Shown here piece by piece: positions 25,757 through 35,518 of a stretch of 64,000 nt of DNA; within the stretch, counting starts at the first letter, position 1, and each line of letters opens with the position of its first letter. A program made the translations under genes and the position numbers. The notes below the pieces were generated by a model, which worked only from the letters and a program-made list of their open reading frames with translations, was not told the DNA's origin and made no database searches. The stretch comes from CAJQLB01 sp041392065 (GTDB lineage: Bacteria > Bacteroidota > Bacteroidia > Flavobacteriales > Flavobacteriaceae): assembly GCA_041392065.1 (NCBI GenBank), contig JAWKMU010000002.1:1-64000 (forward strand). Direction: 5' to 3'.

Positions 25757-26293
25757 ATGAAAAACATAATTTATATATTACTTCTTGTAGGATTCGTAGG
25801 TAAAGCTCAAGATAAGTACTTAACTAAAGTAGGTATTGTAAATTTTGAAGCTTCAGTTCCTTCTTTTGAGGAAGTGGTCGCTTTAAACAATGCTGTTACT
25901 GCAATTGTGAACACTACAACTAACGAATTTGCTGCTTTAGTTTTGATTAAAGGTTTTAGGTTTAAAAATGCTTTAATGGAAGAGCATTTTAACGAAAACT
26001 ATGCAGAATCTAATTTATATCCTAAGTCAACTTTTAAAGGGAACATTTTAGGTAATAAATTAGATGAAAGAATTTCTGGAGATTATAAAATTGAAGGTGA
26101 TTTAACGTTTCATGGAGTAACACAATCTATACAAAGCATTCCAATTCAGATTACTTTTGAAGAAGATGCAATAATTATTAAAGGAAACTTCACGGTAAAG
26201 GCCTCAGAATATGATATTAAAATTCCCAATATTGTTAAAAACAAAGTTTCTGATTCAGTTATCCTTGACTTTATATTTGATTTGAAGCAATAA
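25757..26293 (+). CDS. YceI-family periplasmic protein
   Basis: A 178-residue secreted protein with a signal peptide (1-17) and the YceI lipocalin-like barrel: VNFEASVPSFEEVVALNN, FEFKNALMEEHFNENYAES (metal/quinone-lipid binding region), SGDYKIEGDLTFHGVTQ, and the final strand SVILDFIFDLKQ. YceI proteins bind polyisoprenoids or quinone-like lipids, which fits a neighbouring cytochrome. It is the last gene of this set. Confidence 0.9.
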   Translation: MKNIIYILLLVGFVGKAQDKYLTKVGIVNFEASVPSFEEVVALNNAVTAIVNTTTNEFAALVLIKGFRFKNALMEEHFNENYAESNLYPKSTFKGNILGNKLDERISGDYKIEGDLTFHGVTQSIQSIPIQITFEEDAIIIKGNFTVKASEYDIKIPNIVKNKVSDSVILDFIFDLKQ

Positions 26294-26392
26294 TATTTTA
26301 AAATTATCTTAAAAATAAATGTACTGTGTATAGTTTTTAAATACACTAAAAAATAGTAAATTGTACTATAAATATTAGTGCTTCTTATTAGT

Positions 26393-29209
26393 ATGAAATT
26401 ATTGTTAAGGGTTTTTGTTATAGTTGTGTATGGTTTTTTTTGTTTAAAAGCTTTTGCTCAAGAAATACCTCCTATCAAAAATTTTTCTCCTCAAGATTAT
26501 TTTGGCGAAAATCAAAATTGGTCTATATCACAATCTGATAATAATACCATTTATTTAGCTAATAATGCTGGTTTATTGGAATATGATGGAGAAAAATGGA
26601 GATTATTTCAATCTCCTAATGAAAGCATTATGCGTTCTGTAAAAGTTATTGAAAATCGTATCTATTCCGGTTTTTATATGGAGTTTGGATATTGGGAAAA
26701 AAATAATTTTGGAACATTAGAATACACTTCTCTTTCTAAAAAATTAGACATTCCACTCATAGAAGATGAGCAGTTTTGGAATATTATTTCAATTGACAAT
26801 TGGATTCTTTTTCAGTCATTAAATAGAATTTATATTTATAGTTTAGATAATCAATCTTTTAAAATAGTTGAATCTAAGACCAGAATTACCAAGATATATG
26901 ATGTTGAAAGCGAAATTTATTTTCAAAAGCTGAACGAAGGCATATATAAAATTCAAAATGGTAAGGAAGTTTTAGTCAATAACGATAAAAGTATTTCTGA
27001 AAAAATCATCATCAATATTTTTAAAATTAATGGTGGACTTTTAATTCAAACTCAAGATGATGGCTTTTTTACATTAATTGATAATGCTATTAATGATTGG
27101 CAAAAGGATATAAATAACGAGCTTGCATCTCTAAGCATTTATAATAGCCTTTTACTAAAAAACGGAGATTTAGCTCTAGGTACCATTTCAAAAGGCTTAA
27201 TAATTATAGACTTAAATGGAGAGGTTAAGTACAGAATTAGCCAACCTAATGGTCTTAATAATAATACTATACTTTCATTATTTGAAGATAAAGATTCTAA
27301 TATATGGCTTGGTTTAGACAATGGGATTAGTTGTTTAAATATGAATTCTTCAATTAGAGTTTTTAATGATCAAAATGGTGAGTTAGGTTCAATATACGTA
27401 TCTGCTTTACATGACAACATATTATATTTAGGTACAAACCAAGGCCTTTTTTATAAAGAGGTATCAAGCTATGACAATTTTCAGTTTATTAAAGGAACGC
27501 AAGGACAAGTTTGGGACTTAACAGTGATAGATTCTACATTGTTTTGTGGGCATAATTCTGGAACTTTTAAAATAGAAAAAGATAAGGCAAGCAAAATATC
27601 AAATATACAGGGTACATGGAATATAAAACAGATTCCAAATCATCCTGATTATTTATTACAAGGAAATTATGATGGTTTATACATACTTGAAAGGAATAAA
27701 AATAATAATTGGGTGCTAAGTCATAAAATTAATGGTTTTGATATTTCATCTAAATTTTTGGAATTTTTAAATGAATCTGAAATTTTTGTTAGCCATGAAT
27801 ATAAAGGCTTGTTTAAAATTAAATTGAATAATAATTTTACTGAAGCTGAAACAGTTGATTTTATTCCAATTAGAAAAGGTTTGAGTTCTAGCTTAGCAAA
27901 GTACAGTGATAAAATTATTTATGCTAATCAAGAGGGATTGTTTTCTTATGATGATACCAATAAAGAATTTATTAAAGATTCAATAATAGGTAAGTTATAT
28001 GATTCACAAACCTATGTTTCAGGAAAGATTATTTCAGACACAAAGACCAATACACTTTGGAGCTTTAACAAAGAAGGAATTAATTATTTATCTCCAGGAA
28101 AGTTAAGTAGTTCTCCGGAAATTAATAGTTTACCATTGCCTTTTTCTTTAAGAAATGGTATTGTTGGTTATGAAAATATATTATCTCTGGAAGACCAAAA
28201 GTTTTTATTTGGTAATTCTTCTGGATATATTACAATCGATACTAGTTTACCAATTAAAGTAGATAATTACATAAATATTAATGAAATCACTGTAAATAAG
28301 TTTAATAGTGAAGAAATAATTCAGAGTTTAGAACAAGATGAAAATGTTAATTTTGAAAATAAGCAAAATAACCTGCATTTTTCATACAGTCTATACGAGT
28401 TTCAAAAGTATTTTATTGCTGAGTATCAATATCAATTACAAGGAATGTCAGACACATGGAGCTCGTGGTCTAAAAATGCTGAAGCCCATTTTGAAAATTT
28501 ACCATTTGGAGAATATACATTTAATGTTAGAGGTAGAGTAAATGGTGTAACTACAAAAAATACAGACTCATTTACATTTACTATTGCTAGACCTTGGTAT
28601 GCTACAAATACAATGATTGTTTTATATGCCGTTCTTATAATTCTATTTTCTTTAATGATGCATAATATTTATAAGAGATATTATAAAAAACAACGTGAAA
28701 TGCTATTAGCAAAAACAAAAAAGGAGCTGGAGTTAAAAAAATTAGAAAATCAGCAACAATTAATGAGTTTTAAAAATGAAAAATTACAGCACGATATAGA
28801 AAGCAAGAATAGAGAACTGGCTATTTCTACCATGAATCTAATTAAGAAAAATGAGTTTTTAAATATCATTAAAAATGAATTAAATAATGTAAATGATAAT
28901 AAAGAACTAAAATCAGTTGTAAGAATTATAGACAAAAATTTAAATAATTCAGATGATTGGAATTTATTTCAAGAAGCATTTAATAATGCAGATAAAGATT
29001 TTTTAAAGAAAATCAAAAATCTTCATCAATCATTAACACCTAACGATCTAAGACTTTGCGCTTATCTTAGGTTAAATTTATCTTCAAAAGAAATAGCGCC
29101 TCTTTTAAATATTTCTCCACGTAGTGTTGAAGTTAAGCGATATCGATTGCGAAAAAAAATGGATTTATCACATGAGACTAACTTAACAGATTATATTTTA
29201 GAGCTGTAA
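26393..29209 (+). CDS. Membrane-spanning beta-propeller/triple-tyrosine regulator with LuxR HTH
   Basis: A 938-residue one-protein signal transducer. Signal peptide (1-22); periplasmic two-component-regulator propeller repeats (for example LFEDKDSNIWLGLDNGISC) to about residue 620; a triple-tyrosine (Y_Y_Y) domain at about 660-735 (YQYQLQGMSDTWSSWS, LPFGEYTFNVRGR); one membrane helix at about 745-765; a cytosolic coiled coil; and a LuxR-type HTH at the end (LRLNLSSKEIAPLLNISPRSVEVKRYRL). No histidine kinase or receiver is present. ATG at 26393 is preferred to a GTG five codons upstream. It lies directly before the glucan locus in the same direction, which suggests that it senses glucan fragments and activates the locus (inference). 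Confidence 0.9.
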   Translation: MKLLLRVFVIVVYGFFCLKAFAQEIPPIKNFSPQDYFGENQNWSISQSDNNTIYLANNAGLLEYDGEKWRLFQSPNESIMRSVKVIENRIYSGFYMEFGYWEKNNFGTLEYTSLSKKLDIPLIEDEQFWNIISIDNWILFQSLNRIYIYSLDNQSFKIVESKTRITKIYDVESEIYFQKLNEGIYKIQNGKEVLVNNDKSISEKIIINIFKINGGLLIQTQDDGFFTLIDNAINDWQKDINNELASLSIYNSLLLKNGDLALGTISKGLIIIDLNGEVKYRISQPNGLNNNTILSLFEDKDSNIWLGLDNGISCLNMNSSIRVFNDQNGELGSIYVSALHDNILYLGTNQGLFYKEVSSYDNFQFIKGTQGQVWDLTVIDSTLFCGHNSGTFKIEKDKASKISNIQGTWNIKQIPNHPDYLLQGNYDGLYILERNKNNNWVLSHKINGFDISSKFLEFLNESEIFVSHEYKGLFKIKLNNNFTEAETVDFIPIRKGLSSSLAKYSDKIIYANQEGLFSYDDTNKEFIKDSIIGKLYDSQTYVSGKIISDTKTNTLWSFNKEGINYLSPGKLSSSPEINSLPLPFSLRNGIVGYENILSLEDQKFLFGNSSGYITIDTSLPIKVDNYININEITVNKFNSEEIIQSLEQDENVNFENKQNNLHFSYSLYEFQKYFIAEYQYQLQGMSDTWSSWSKNAEAHFENLPFGEYTFNVRGRVNGVTTKNTDSFTFTIARPWYATNTMIVLYAVLIILFSLMMHNIYKRYYKKQREMLLAKTKKELELKKLENQQQLMSFKNEKLQHDIESKNRELAISTMNLIKKNEFLNIIKNELNNVNDNKELKSVVRIIDKNLNNSDDWNLFQEAFNNADKDFLKKIKNLHQSLTPNDLRLCAYLRLNLSSKEIAPLLNISPRSVEVKRYRLRKKMDLSHETNLTDYILEL

Positions 29210-29478
29210 TAGCTTAACAAAATATAAATTCACCTATACAACAACACAACAAAATTAACAAAACAAGTGTTGGTTGTTATTCTTTATTTCTTAAAAAGCC
29301 TTATAAATACTAAGTTTTCCAAGTTTGTATTAAACTACAAAACAAAATGTTAGAATGTATACTTTTTATTGAGGTAAAATATTAATTCATCTCAAAATCA
29401 ATAAGTAATTTACGGAATCATTAAAATAATTAACTAAAAATTAAAGATTCAATAATTTTCTTTTAAAATATTTAAACA
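29210..29478 (+). promoter_or_regulatory. Intergenic control region of the glucan locus
   Basis: No gene here. At 29231-29251 there is CACCTAT followed by two ACAACA units, and at 29267-29279 the inverted type GTGTTGGTTGTTA. Similar ACAACA units occur at about the same distance (200-240 bases) before the T9SS gene at 44538. The last 150 bases are very AT-rich and probably contain the promoter; no unambiguous -7/-33 pair was found. Confidence 0.45.
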
Positions 29479-32400
29479 ATGAAATATATATTAATACAAC
29501 TTTTTATTGTCTTGTTTACAATCAGTGGATTTTCACAAACAGATAAAGTTACTGTGGTAAAAAGTAACGATGGAATGAAATTGTCAGTAAATGGAAAAGA
29601 CTTTATGATTAATGGTATGAACTGGGATTATATTCCTATCGGAACGAATACTGTTGATGCCAGATTTTGGGAAAAGTCTGATGATATAATCAAAGCAGGT
29701 CTAGATACAGAAATGTCTCTATTAAAAAATATGGGAGTTAATGTTATAAGACAGTACACTGGAGTACCAGCAAGATGGATTCAATACATCTATGAAAATT
29801 ATGGTATTTATACCATGTTGAACCACTCATTTGGTCGTTATGGTCTCACTATTGATGGTGTTTGGACTCCTGTAACCATTTATGACGACCCTAAAACTAT
29901 GGATTTGTTAATGTCTGAAGTAACAACTCTTGTTAATGAATACAAGAATACTCCTGGTCTTTTGATGTATTTGCTTGGCAACGAAAATAATTATGGTTTG
30001 TTCTGGCAAGGAGCTGAGACTGAAGATTTCCCTGATGACGATGCTGAGAAAGCATTTATTGGAGAATCTAGAGGTAGACCAATGTATAAATTAATGAATG
30101 AAGCATCTAAAGCCATTAAAGCAATAGATGGTAACCATCCAGTAGCAATTTGTAATGGTGATGTATTGTTTATTGATATTGTTGCTGAAGAATGTAAAGA
30201 TATTGATATTTATGGAACAAACACATATCGTGGTGTTTCCTTTACAGATATGTTTGACGTTGTAAAGGAAAAATTAGATATGCCTTTAATGTTTACTGAG
30301 TTTGGTGCAGATGCATTTAACGCTATCGAAAATAAGGAAGATCAAAAATCTCAAGCTTATTATATGGTAGGGAATTGGAAAGAAATTTACCAACACGCAG
30401 CAGGTTTAGGAAAAACAGGTATATCAATAGGAGGATTTACTTTTCAATTTAGTGATGGATGGTGGAAATATGGTTTTGATGACCGAAAAAATGCTGATGT
30501 ACATGATAACAACGCATCTTGGGCTAATGGAGGCTACTCAATAGATTTAGCTCCTGGAGAGAATAACATGAACGAAGAGTGGTTTGGAATTTGTGCAAAA
30601 GGCCCAACCAATGAAAGAGGTTTATATGAATTATATCCTAGAGCAGCATATTATGCCTTAAAAGAAGCTCATCAATTGAATCCTTATGATAAAGGAGTTA
30701 CTGCTGAGTCGGTCGCTAATTACTTTGACAACATTCAAATAATGGATCATGTGCTAAGAGCTAGAGGAGACAAAGCAGCACTTGGTGGAGGTTCGTCATC
30801 AAAAGTTAAGATAAGTCAATTAAGAGCAGAGTTTACAACCTTCAATACAGGAGGTAGTTTAATTACTACTCCTGATAATATTGATGCAGATGCCAATACG
30901 TATCCAAATCAGTTAGGGTTTGATCACATGCAGTCTTATTATGTTGGTGTTCAAGGTAATCCTGCACCAAATGTAAGTGCCAATGTAAATTTTAACATTA
31001 TAGGTAGAGTAGCAGAAAATCCTATTGATGAAATTTTTTATGAAAATAGAGCAAGACCAGTTACGGTAGAGTCTGAGAATGGTCCAGTTGTTATTAACGA
31101 CCTAAATAGAGTAAATGTTTACAATGCTGATTTTGAATGGAAGGCTAAAGATTTTGATGTAAGAGGTTTTTATCGTACTGGACATTTTCATTGGCAATAT
31201 GAAGGAGATATTTTTGGATTATATCCAGAAGCTAACTATGGACCAAACTTAGATATCTATGGAGGTGAAATTCTTGGTATAGAATTAGATGGAAAAAGAA
31301 AATTAAATGGTTTTAAAGCTGCTTTCGGACCACAACTATGGTGGGGAGCAAACCCAACTACTTTATTAAAATATTCTCGAAAAATTGGTCATTGGGATAT
31401 TACAGGTATTTACCATAGAGATTTAGAAAGGGAAGTTAATTTTGACGATACTGGAAGACGAGTTTTAGATGAAAATCAACTAAGATCAGGTGTTATACCA
31501 CCATGGCCAACCGAAAGAGCTACTTTGGCTTTAGAAAGAGAATTTGGAAAATTCGGAGTTAAACTAGGTGGAATTTGGGGAGGTAGCCCTTTAAATGGAA
31601 GCTCTTTTCAAGATATCAAAGATGGTGTGGTTGTGGTTGATAAAGTTAGAGGTGAAGATAATTGGGGAGGAAAAGCGAAAATCACTTATCAAGGAGGTAG
31701 ATTTAATTGGTATGCTCAAGGTGCCATAATGGGATTAGTTGCCAATGGTGGAGCAGATGCAACAAAAACTTTCACAGGATGGAAACTTAAAGATAATGGA
31801 AGTGGTAATCAATCAAATTTCTTAACAGGTTTTACCTATGGTATTGGGAATTTCCAAATTGCACCAAACTTCTTATGGCAAAAACCTTTAGTTGATCCAA
31901 TGCCTAATGGAGTTGACGCTCCAGGTAGATTAAGAAATGTAATAGACGATCCTTTTGCAGTGCGTTGGAACAGAGAAACAACTGCAGGTGAAATACTTAT
32001 TTCTTACGATCCAACACCAGGAACCTGGATGTATGAATGGGACAATGATAGAGCTGAAGATGCAAAATTTGCAATGAATCTTGGATTTGTTTACAGACAT
32101 CTCCCAACTACAATGGATGCTCATATTGGTTTTAATGCTAATAGAACGTTTTTTGCCTTTCCTAACTCTGTCCCAGCAGAAGACTTATGGGAAATTCACT
32201 CACGTATGGTTTCTAAACTTAGCTCAGATTTTGGTATGATTGGTAATTTCTATTATGGAAATGGTCAAGCATTTGGAGATAGTGATAGATTAATAAAACG
32301 ATTTGGTGGAGATATAAGATTAATATACAATAAGTTAAAAGTAGAAACTCACGTAAAAATAAATGATTGGGGTCCATTTGACTATCACAGAGATTTCAAT

Positions 32401-32643
32401 TTAACATTCCCAGCACAATTAATGTTAGATGTATCTACTTCATTAGGAAAACCAGATTGGTTTATTTTACCTAGTACTACAATTGGAGTTAGAGGAACAT
32501 GGAGATCTTTAGATGAAAATTCACCAAGATATTCTCCTTTACAAGCACCACCTTTTGGCGAACCACCTATCAGTTATGTAGGTTTTGATAATGGTCAGGA
32601 ATGGGAAATTAGAACCTACATACACATTAACATTGGAAATTAA
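29479..32643 (+). CDS. TIM-barrel glycosidase fused to an outer-membrane-type beta-barrel
   Basis: A 1054-residue secreted protein with two halves. Residues 1-20 are a signal peptide. Residues about 25-420 form a glycoside hydrolase TIM barrel of the GH2-like / glucanosyltransferase type: acid/base candidate Glu169 in LLGNENN and nucleophile candidate Glu274 in FTEFGADAF, with NVIRQYTGVPARW in the early barrel. From about residue 440 to the end the chain is a series of amphipathic strands with aromatic girdles (FDVRGFYRTGHFHWQYEG, WDITGIYHRDLE, FNWYAQGAIMG, WEIRTYIHINIGN), as in porins. Both catalytic Glu are present. It heads the glucan operon; no SusC/SusD are encoded. The exact GH family and the pore function are inferences. 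Confidence 0.8.
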   Translation: MKYILIQLFIVLFTISGFSQTDKVTVVKSNDGMKLSVNGKDFMINGMNWDYIPIGTNTVDARFWEKSDDIIKAGLDTEMSLLKNMGVNVIRQYTGVPARWIQYIYENYGIYTMLNHSFGRYGLTIDGVWTPVTIYDDPKTMDLLMSEVTTLVNEYKNTPGLLMYLLGNENNYGLFWQGAETEDFPDDDAEKAFIGESRGRPMYKLMNEASKAIKAIDGNHPVAICNGDVLFIDIVAEECKDIDIYGTNTYRGVSFTDMFDVVKEKLDMPLMFTEFGADAFNAIENKEDQKSQAYYMVGNWKEIYQHAAGLGKTGISIGGFTFQFSDGWWKYGFDDRKNADVHDNNASWANGGYSIDLAPGENNMNEEWFGICAKGPTNERGLYELYPRAAYYALKEAHQLNPYDKGVTAESVANYFDNIQIMDHVLRARGDKAALGGGSSSKVKISQLRAEFTTFNTGGSLITTPDNIDADANTYPNQLGFDHMQSYYVGVQGNPAPNVSANVNFNIIGRVAENPIDEIFYENRARPVTVESENGPVVINDLNRVNVYNADFEWKAKDFDVRGFYRTGHFHWQYEGDIFGLYPEANYGPNLDIYGGEILGIELDGKRKLNGFKAAFGPQLWWGANPTTLLKYSRKIGHWDITGIYHRDLEREVNFDDTGRRVLDENQLRSGVIPPWPTERATLALEREFGKFGVKLGGIWGGSPLNGSSFQDIKDGVVVVDKVRGEDNWGGKAKITYQGGRFNWYAQGAIMGLVANGGADATKTFTGWKLKDNGSGNQSNFLTGFTYGIGNFQIAPNFLWQKPLVDPMPNGVDAPGRLRNVIDDPFAVRWNRETTAGEILISYDPTPGTWMYEWDNDRAEDAKFAMNLGFVYRHLPTTMDAHIGFNANRTFFAFPNSVPAEDLWEIHSRMVSKLSSDFGMIGNFYYGNGQAFGDSDRLIKRFGGDIRLIYNKLKVETHVKINDWGPFDYHRDFNLTFPAQLMLDVSTSLGKPDWFILPSTTIGVRGTWRSLDENSPRYSPLQAPPFGEPPISYVGFDNGQEWEIRTYIHINIGN

Positions 32644-32654
32644 AAAAAATAGAT

Positions 32655-34571
32655 ATGAAAACTAGAAATTATATTAATACAATACTAAAATCGTCTTTGT
32701 CTTTAGTTTTGCTTTTCATAGTAAGCTGTGAAAGAGATGTTACTGATGAGGCAGTTGTTGCTGGATTTTCTAATCTAGCAGAAGTTTATACAGATGGTCC
32801 AATTGGCTTAGGAACAAATTTCTATTTCCCTTATAGTGATTCTAATTTTGAAGTTATAAATTTTGAAGATGGAGATGCCTATATGGGAGAATCTGCTTTA
32901 AGAATTGACGTTCCTAATGCAGATAATCCTAATGGTAATTATGCAGGTGGAATATTTAGAATAGATGGGGCAGGAAGAGACCTTTCTGGATATAATGCAT
33001 TAACTTTTTATGCTAAAGCTTCCCAAGGTGTTACTTTAGATCAAGTAGGTTTTGGAGAAAATTTTCTAGATAATAAATACCAAACTACATTGACAAATGT
33101 TAGTGTAGGAACTGCTTGGACTAAATACATAATTCCATTTCCAGATCCATCAAAATTAACAGAGGTAAGAGGTGTGTTTCGTTATGCAGACGGGACTCAA
33201 GAAACAGGAGGATTTGGTTATACAATTTGGCTAGATGAGATAAAATTTGAAAATCTAGGAACTATAGCTCAACCTAGACCAAAAATTATGAATGGGCTTG
33301 ATGTTACAGAACAAAGCTTCATTGGTGCTTCAGCAGCAATAAGTGGTTTGTCTCAAACATTTAATTTAGGTTCTGGACAAGATGTAACAGTAGTAACCGC
33401 ACCTGCATATTTCAACTTTGAATCATCTAATACAGGTACAGCTACAGTTGATGAATTTGGTTCAGTAAACATAACTGGTGATGGTACTACAGTAATATCA
33501 GCCTCATTAAATGGTGTGGATGCTGAAGGATCCCTTACTTTAGAATCTCTTGGAAATTTCTCGCCAGCACCTATTCCAACTCAAGATGAGTCATTAGTGA
33601 TATCTATTTTTAGTGATGCCTATACCAATGTACCTGTTGATTTTTATAATGGATATTGGGAGCCTTTTCAAACTACCGAATCTGCTGATTTTTCAGTTAA
33701 TGGAGATAATGTACTTAACTATACTAATTTCAATTTTGTTGGAACAAGCTTTAGTAATCCAACCGTAAATGCTTCTGAAATGACTCATGTTCATTTTGAT
33801 ATTTTTGTTCCTGTTCTAGATTCAGGTGCTCAATTAAAAATCACGTTAAGGGATTTTGGAGCCGATGGCGCCGATGGAGGTGGAGATGATACCAACTTTG
33901 ACTTTACACTTAACAGTAGTAATCTTGTTAATGGTGGTTGGGCAAGTATTAACGTACCCTTGGCAATAGCAAATAAGGATAGAATGGGTCTGATTATTTA
34001 CGAAAACCTTGGTACTAACCTTACAAATTTTTATGTAGATAATATTTATTTCTACCAAGTACCAACAACACCTACCGTAGGTGCTCCAGATCCAACATTG
34101 CCACAAGCAAATGTGATTTCGCTTTTTAGTGATAGCTATACAGATGTTAATGTAGATACTTGGAGGACAGATTGGTCTGCAGGCGCAACAGTACTTGATG
34201 ATGTAAGTATTGATGGTAACCCCACTAAAAAATATACAAACTTGGGATTTGTAGGTGTTGAAACCACAACAACAACTGTTGATGCTTCATCAATGACTCA
34301 TTTTCATATAGATGTTTGGTCTCCAGATTTCACTTCTTTCAATATTAAATTGGTAGATTTTGGAGCAGATAATGCTTTTGGTGGAGGAGATGATAGTGAG
34401 CATGAAATCAGTATTTCAGCTCCAGCTCAAGGAGAATGGTTAAGCTTAGATATACCATTGTCTGATTTTACAAATTTAACATCTACTTCAAATATCGCTC
34501 AATATATTTTTGTTGGTCAACCTTATGAGGTTACAGATGTATTTATCGACAACGTTTATTTTCACAATTAA
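32655..34571 (+). CDS. Multi-module surface glycan-binding lipoprotein
   Basis: A 638-residue lipoprotein (lipobox IVSC, about Cys25). First module (about 45-195) looks like a galactose-binding-type jelly roll (YMGESALRIDV, GYNALTFYAKAS, WLDEIKFENL). A bacterial Ig-like stretch follows (about 200-305). Then come two copies of one module, starting at LVISIFSDAYTNV (about 314) and NVISLFSDSYTDV (about 488), each ending in a F-Y/I-x-D-N-x-Y-F strand. Two more copies occur in the T9SS protein at 44538. In this position other glucan loci encode SusD and SGBPs; this protein probably holds beta-glucan at the surface (inference). It follows the barrel fusion after 11 bases. Confidence 0.8.
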   Translation: MKTRNYINTILKSSLSLVLLFIVSCERDVTDEAVVAGFSNLAEVYTDGPIGLGTNFYFPYSDSNFEVINFEDGDAYMGESALRIDVPNADNPNGNYAGGIFRIDGAGRDLSGYNALTFYAKASQGVTLDQVGFGENFLDNKYQTTLTNVSVGTAWTKYIIPFPDPSKLTEVRGVFRYADGTQETGGFGYTIWLDEIKFENLGTIAQPRPKIMNGLDVTEQSFIGASAAISGLSQTFNLGSGQDVTVVTAPAYFNFESSNTGTATVDEFGSVNITGDGTTVISASLNGVDAEGSLTLESLGNFSPAPIPTQDESLVISIFSDAYTNVPVDFYNGYWEPFQTTESADFSVNGDNVLNYTNFNFVGTSFSNPTVNASEMTHVHFDIFVPVLDSGAQLKITLRDFGADGADGGGDDTNFDFTLNSSNLVNGGWASINVPLAIANKDRMGLIIYENLGTNLTNFYVDNIYFYQVPTTPTVGAPDPTLPQANVISLFSDSYTDVNVDTWRTDWSAGATVLDDVSIDGNPTKKYTNLGFVGVETTTTTVDASSMTHFHIDVWSPDFTSFNIKLVDFGADNAFGGGDDSEHEISISAPAQGEWLSLDIPLSDFTNLTSTSNIAQYIFVGQPYEVTDVFIDNVYFHN

Positions 34572-34589
34572 TTAAAAAAAAGATAAGTT

Positions 34590-35414
34590 ATGAAGCTTTT
34601 ATTATACAGACGCTATACCATACTTTTAAGCCTAATGTTTTTAATAAGCATGGGTTGCTCAACTGATGAAACACAAACAGTAACTAATTTTAGCAATTTA
34701 GTAATGTCTGATGAGTTTGATTCTGGCTCAATTAACACTTCTATGTGGAGCTTTGATATTGGAAATGGCTCAGATATTGGATTACCAGGTTGGGGAAATA
34801 ATGAGTTACAGTATTATACAGACAGACCTGAAAATATTTCTATTGAAGATGGAATGTTAAAAATAACTGCTTTGGCAGAGCAATACAATGGTTCAAGCTT
34901 TACCTCTGCAAGAATAAAATCAAAAGATTTATTCGAGCAAAAATATGGACGTTTTGAAGCCAAAATTCAGTTGCCTTGGGGACAAGGCCTTTGGCCAGCA
35001 TTCTGGCTACTGGGCTCTAACTCAGATGAAGTTATTTGGCCAGCATGTGGAGAAATCGATATCATGGAAAATCGTGGTAGTGAGCCTACTATTATTAATG
35101 GAACTGTTCATGGTCCTGGTTATTCAGCTGGTGAATCTATAACAAAATCATACAATTTAGAGAATGACAGATTTGACACTGGATTTCATGTTTTCGGAAT
35201 AGAATGGGGAGAAGGATATATAAACTTTTATGTAGATGATGTATTATACAACCAAATTACACCAAACAATGTACCTGGAGAATGGGTTTTTGATGATCAA
35301 CCGTTTTACATTATCATGAATGTTGCTGTAGGTGGAAATTATGGTGGACCACCTAATGAAAATACAGTTTTTCCTCAAAACATGTTAGTTGATTACGTTA
35401 GAGTTTATCAATAA
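34590..35414 (+). CDS. GH16 endo-beta-1,3-glucanase (laminarinase) lipoprotein
   Basis: A 274-residue surface or periplasmic lipoprotein (lipobox SMGC, about Cys23) with a single GH16 domain. The catalytic motif E-I-D-I-M-E is at residues 155-160, with Glu155 as nucleophile, Asp157 and Glu160 as acid/base; the extra Met gives the beta-bulge form typical of laminarinases. Other conserved parts are YGRFEAKIQLPWGQGLWPAFWLLG and the C-terminal MLVDYVRVYQ strand. It cuts internal beta-1,3 bonds of laminarin-type glucans. A terminator follows. Confidence 0.95.
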   Translation: MKLLLYRRYTILLSLMFLISMGCSTDETQTVTNFSNLVMSDEFDSGSINTSMWSFDIGNGSDIGLPGWGNNELQYYTDRPENISIEDGMLKITALAEQYNGSSFTSARIKSKDLFEQKYGRFEAKIQLPWGQGLWPAFWLLGSNSDEVIWPACGEIDIMENRGSEPTIINGTVHGPGYSAGESITKSYNLENDRFDTGFHVFGIEWGEGYINFYVDDVLYNQITPNNVPGEWVFDDQPFYIIMNVAVGGNYGGPPNENTVFPQNMLVDYVRVYQ

Positions 35415-35438
35415 AAAATTAAACATAGTTTAAAATTG

Positions 35439-35464
35439 GGTCGAGACATGCTCGACCTTTTTTT
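35439..35464 (+). terminator. Terminator between GH16 and the phosphorylase gene
   Basis: Perfect 7-bp stem GGTCGAG / CTCGACC, five-base loop, then seven T. It splits the glucan locus into a surface part (three genes) and an uptake/cytosol part. Confidence 0.88.
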
Positions 35465-35518
35465 GGAGAGTTATGCTATAATAGGTTAGGTGTTTTTAAT
35501 ATAATCTAATTAAGAATA

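Noticed and set aside
26321..26346. GTGTAT ... ATACAC inverted repeat after YceI
   Set aside because: Six-base stem with nine-base loop and no T-run; too weak for a terminator.
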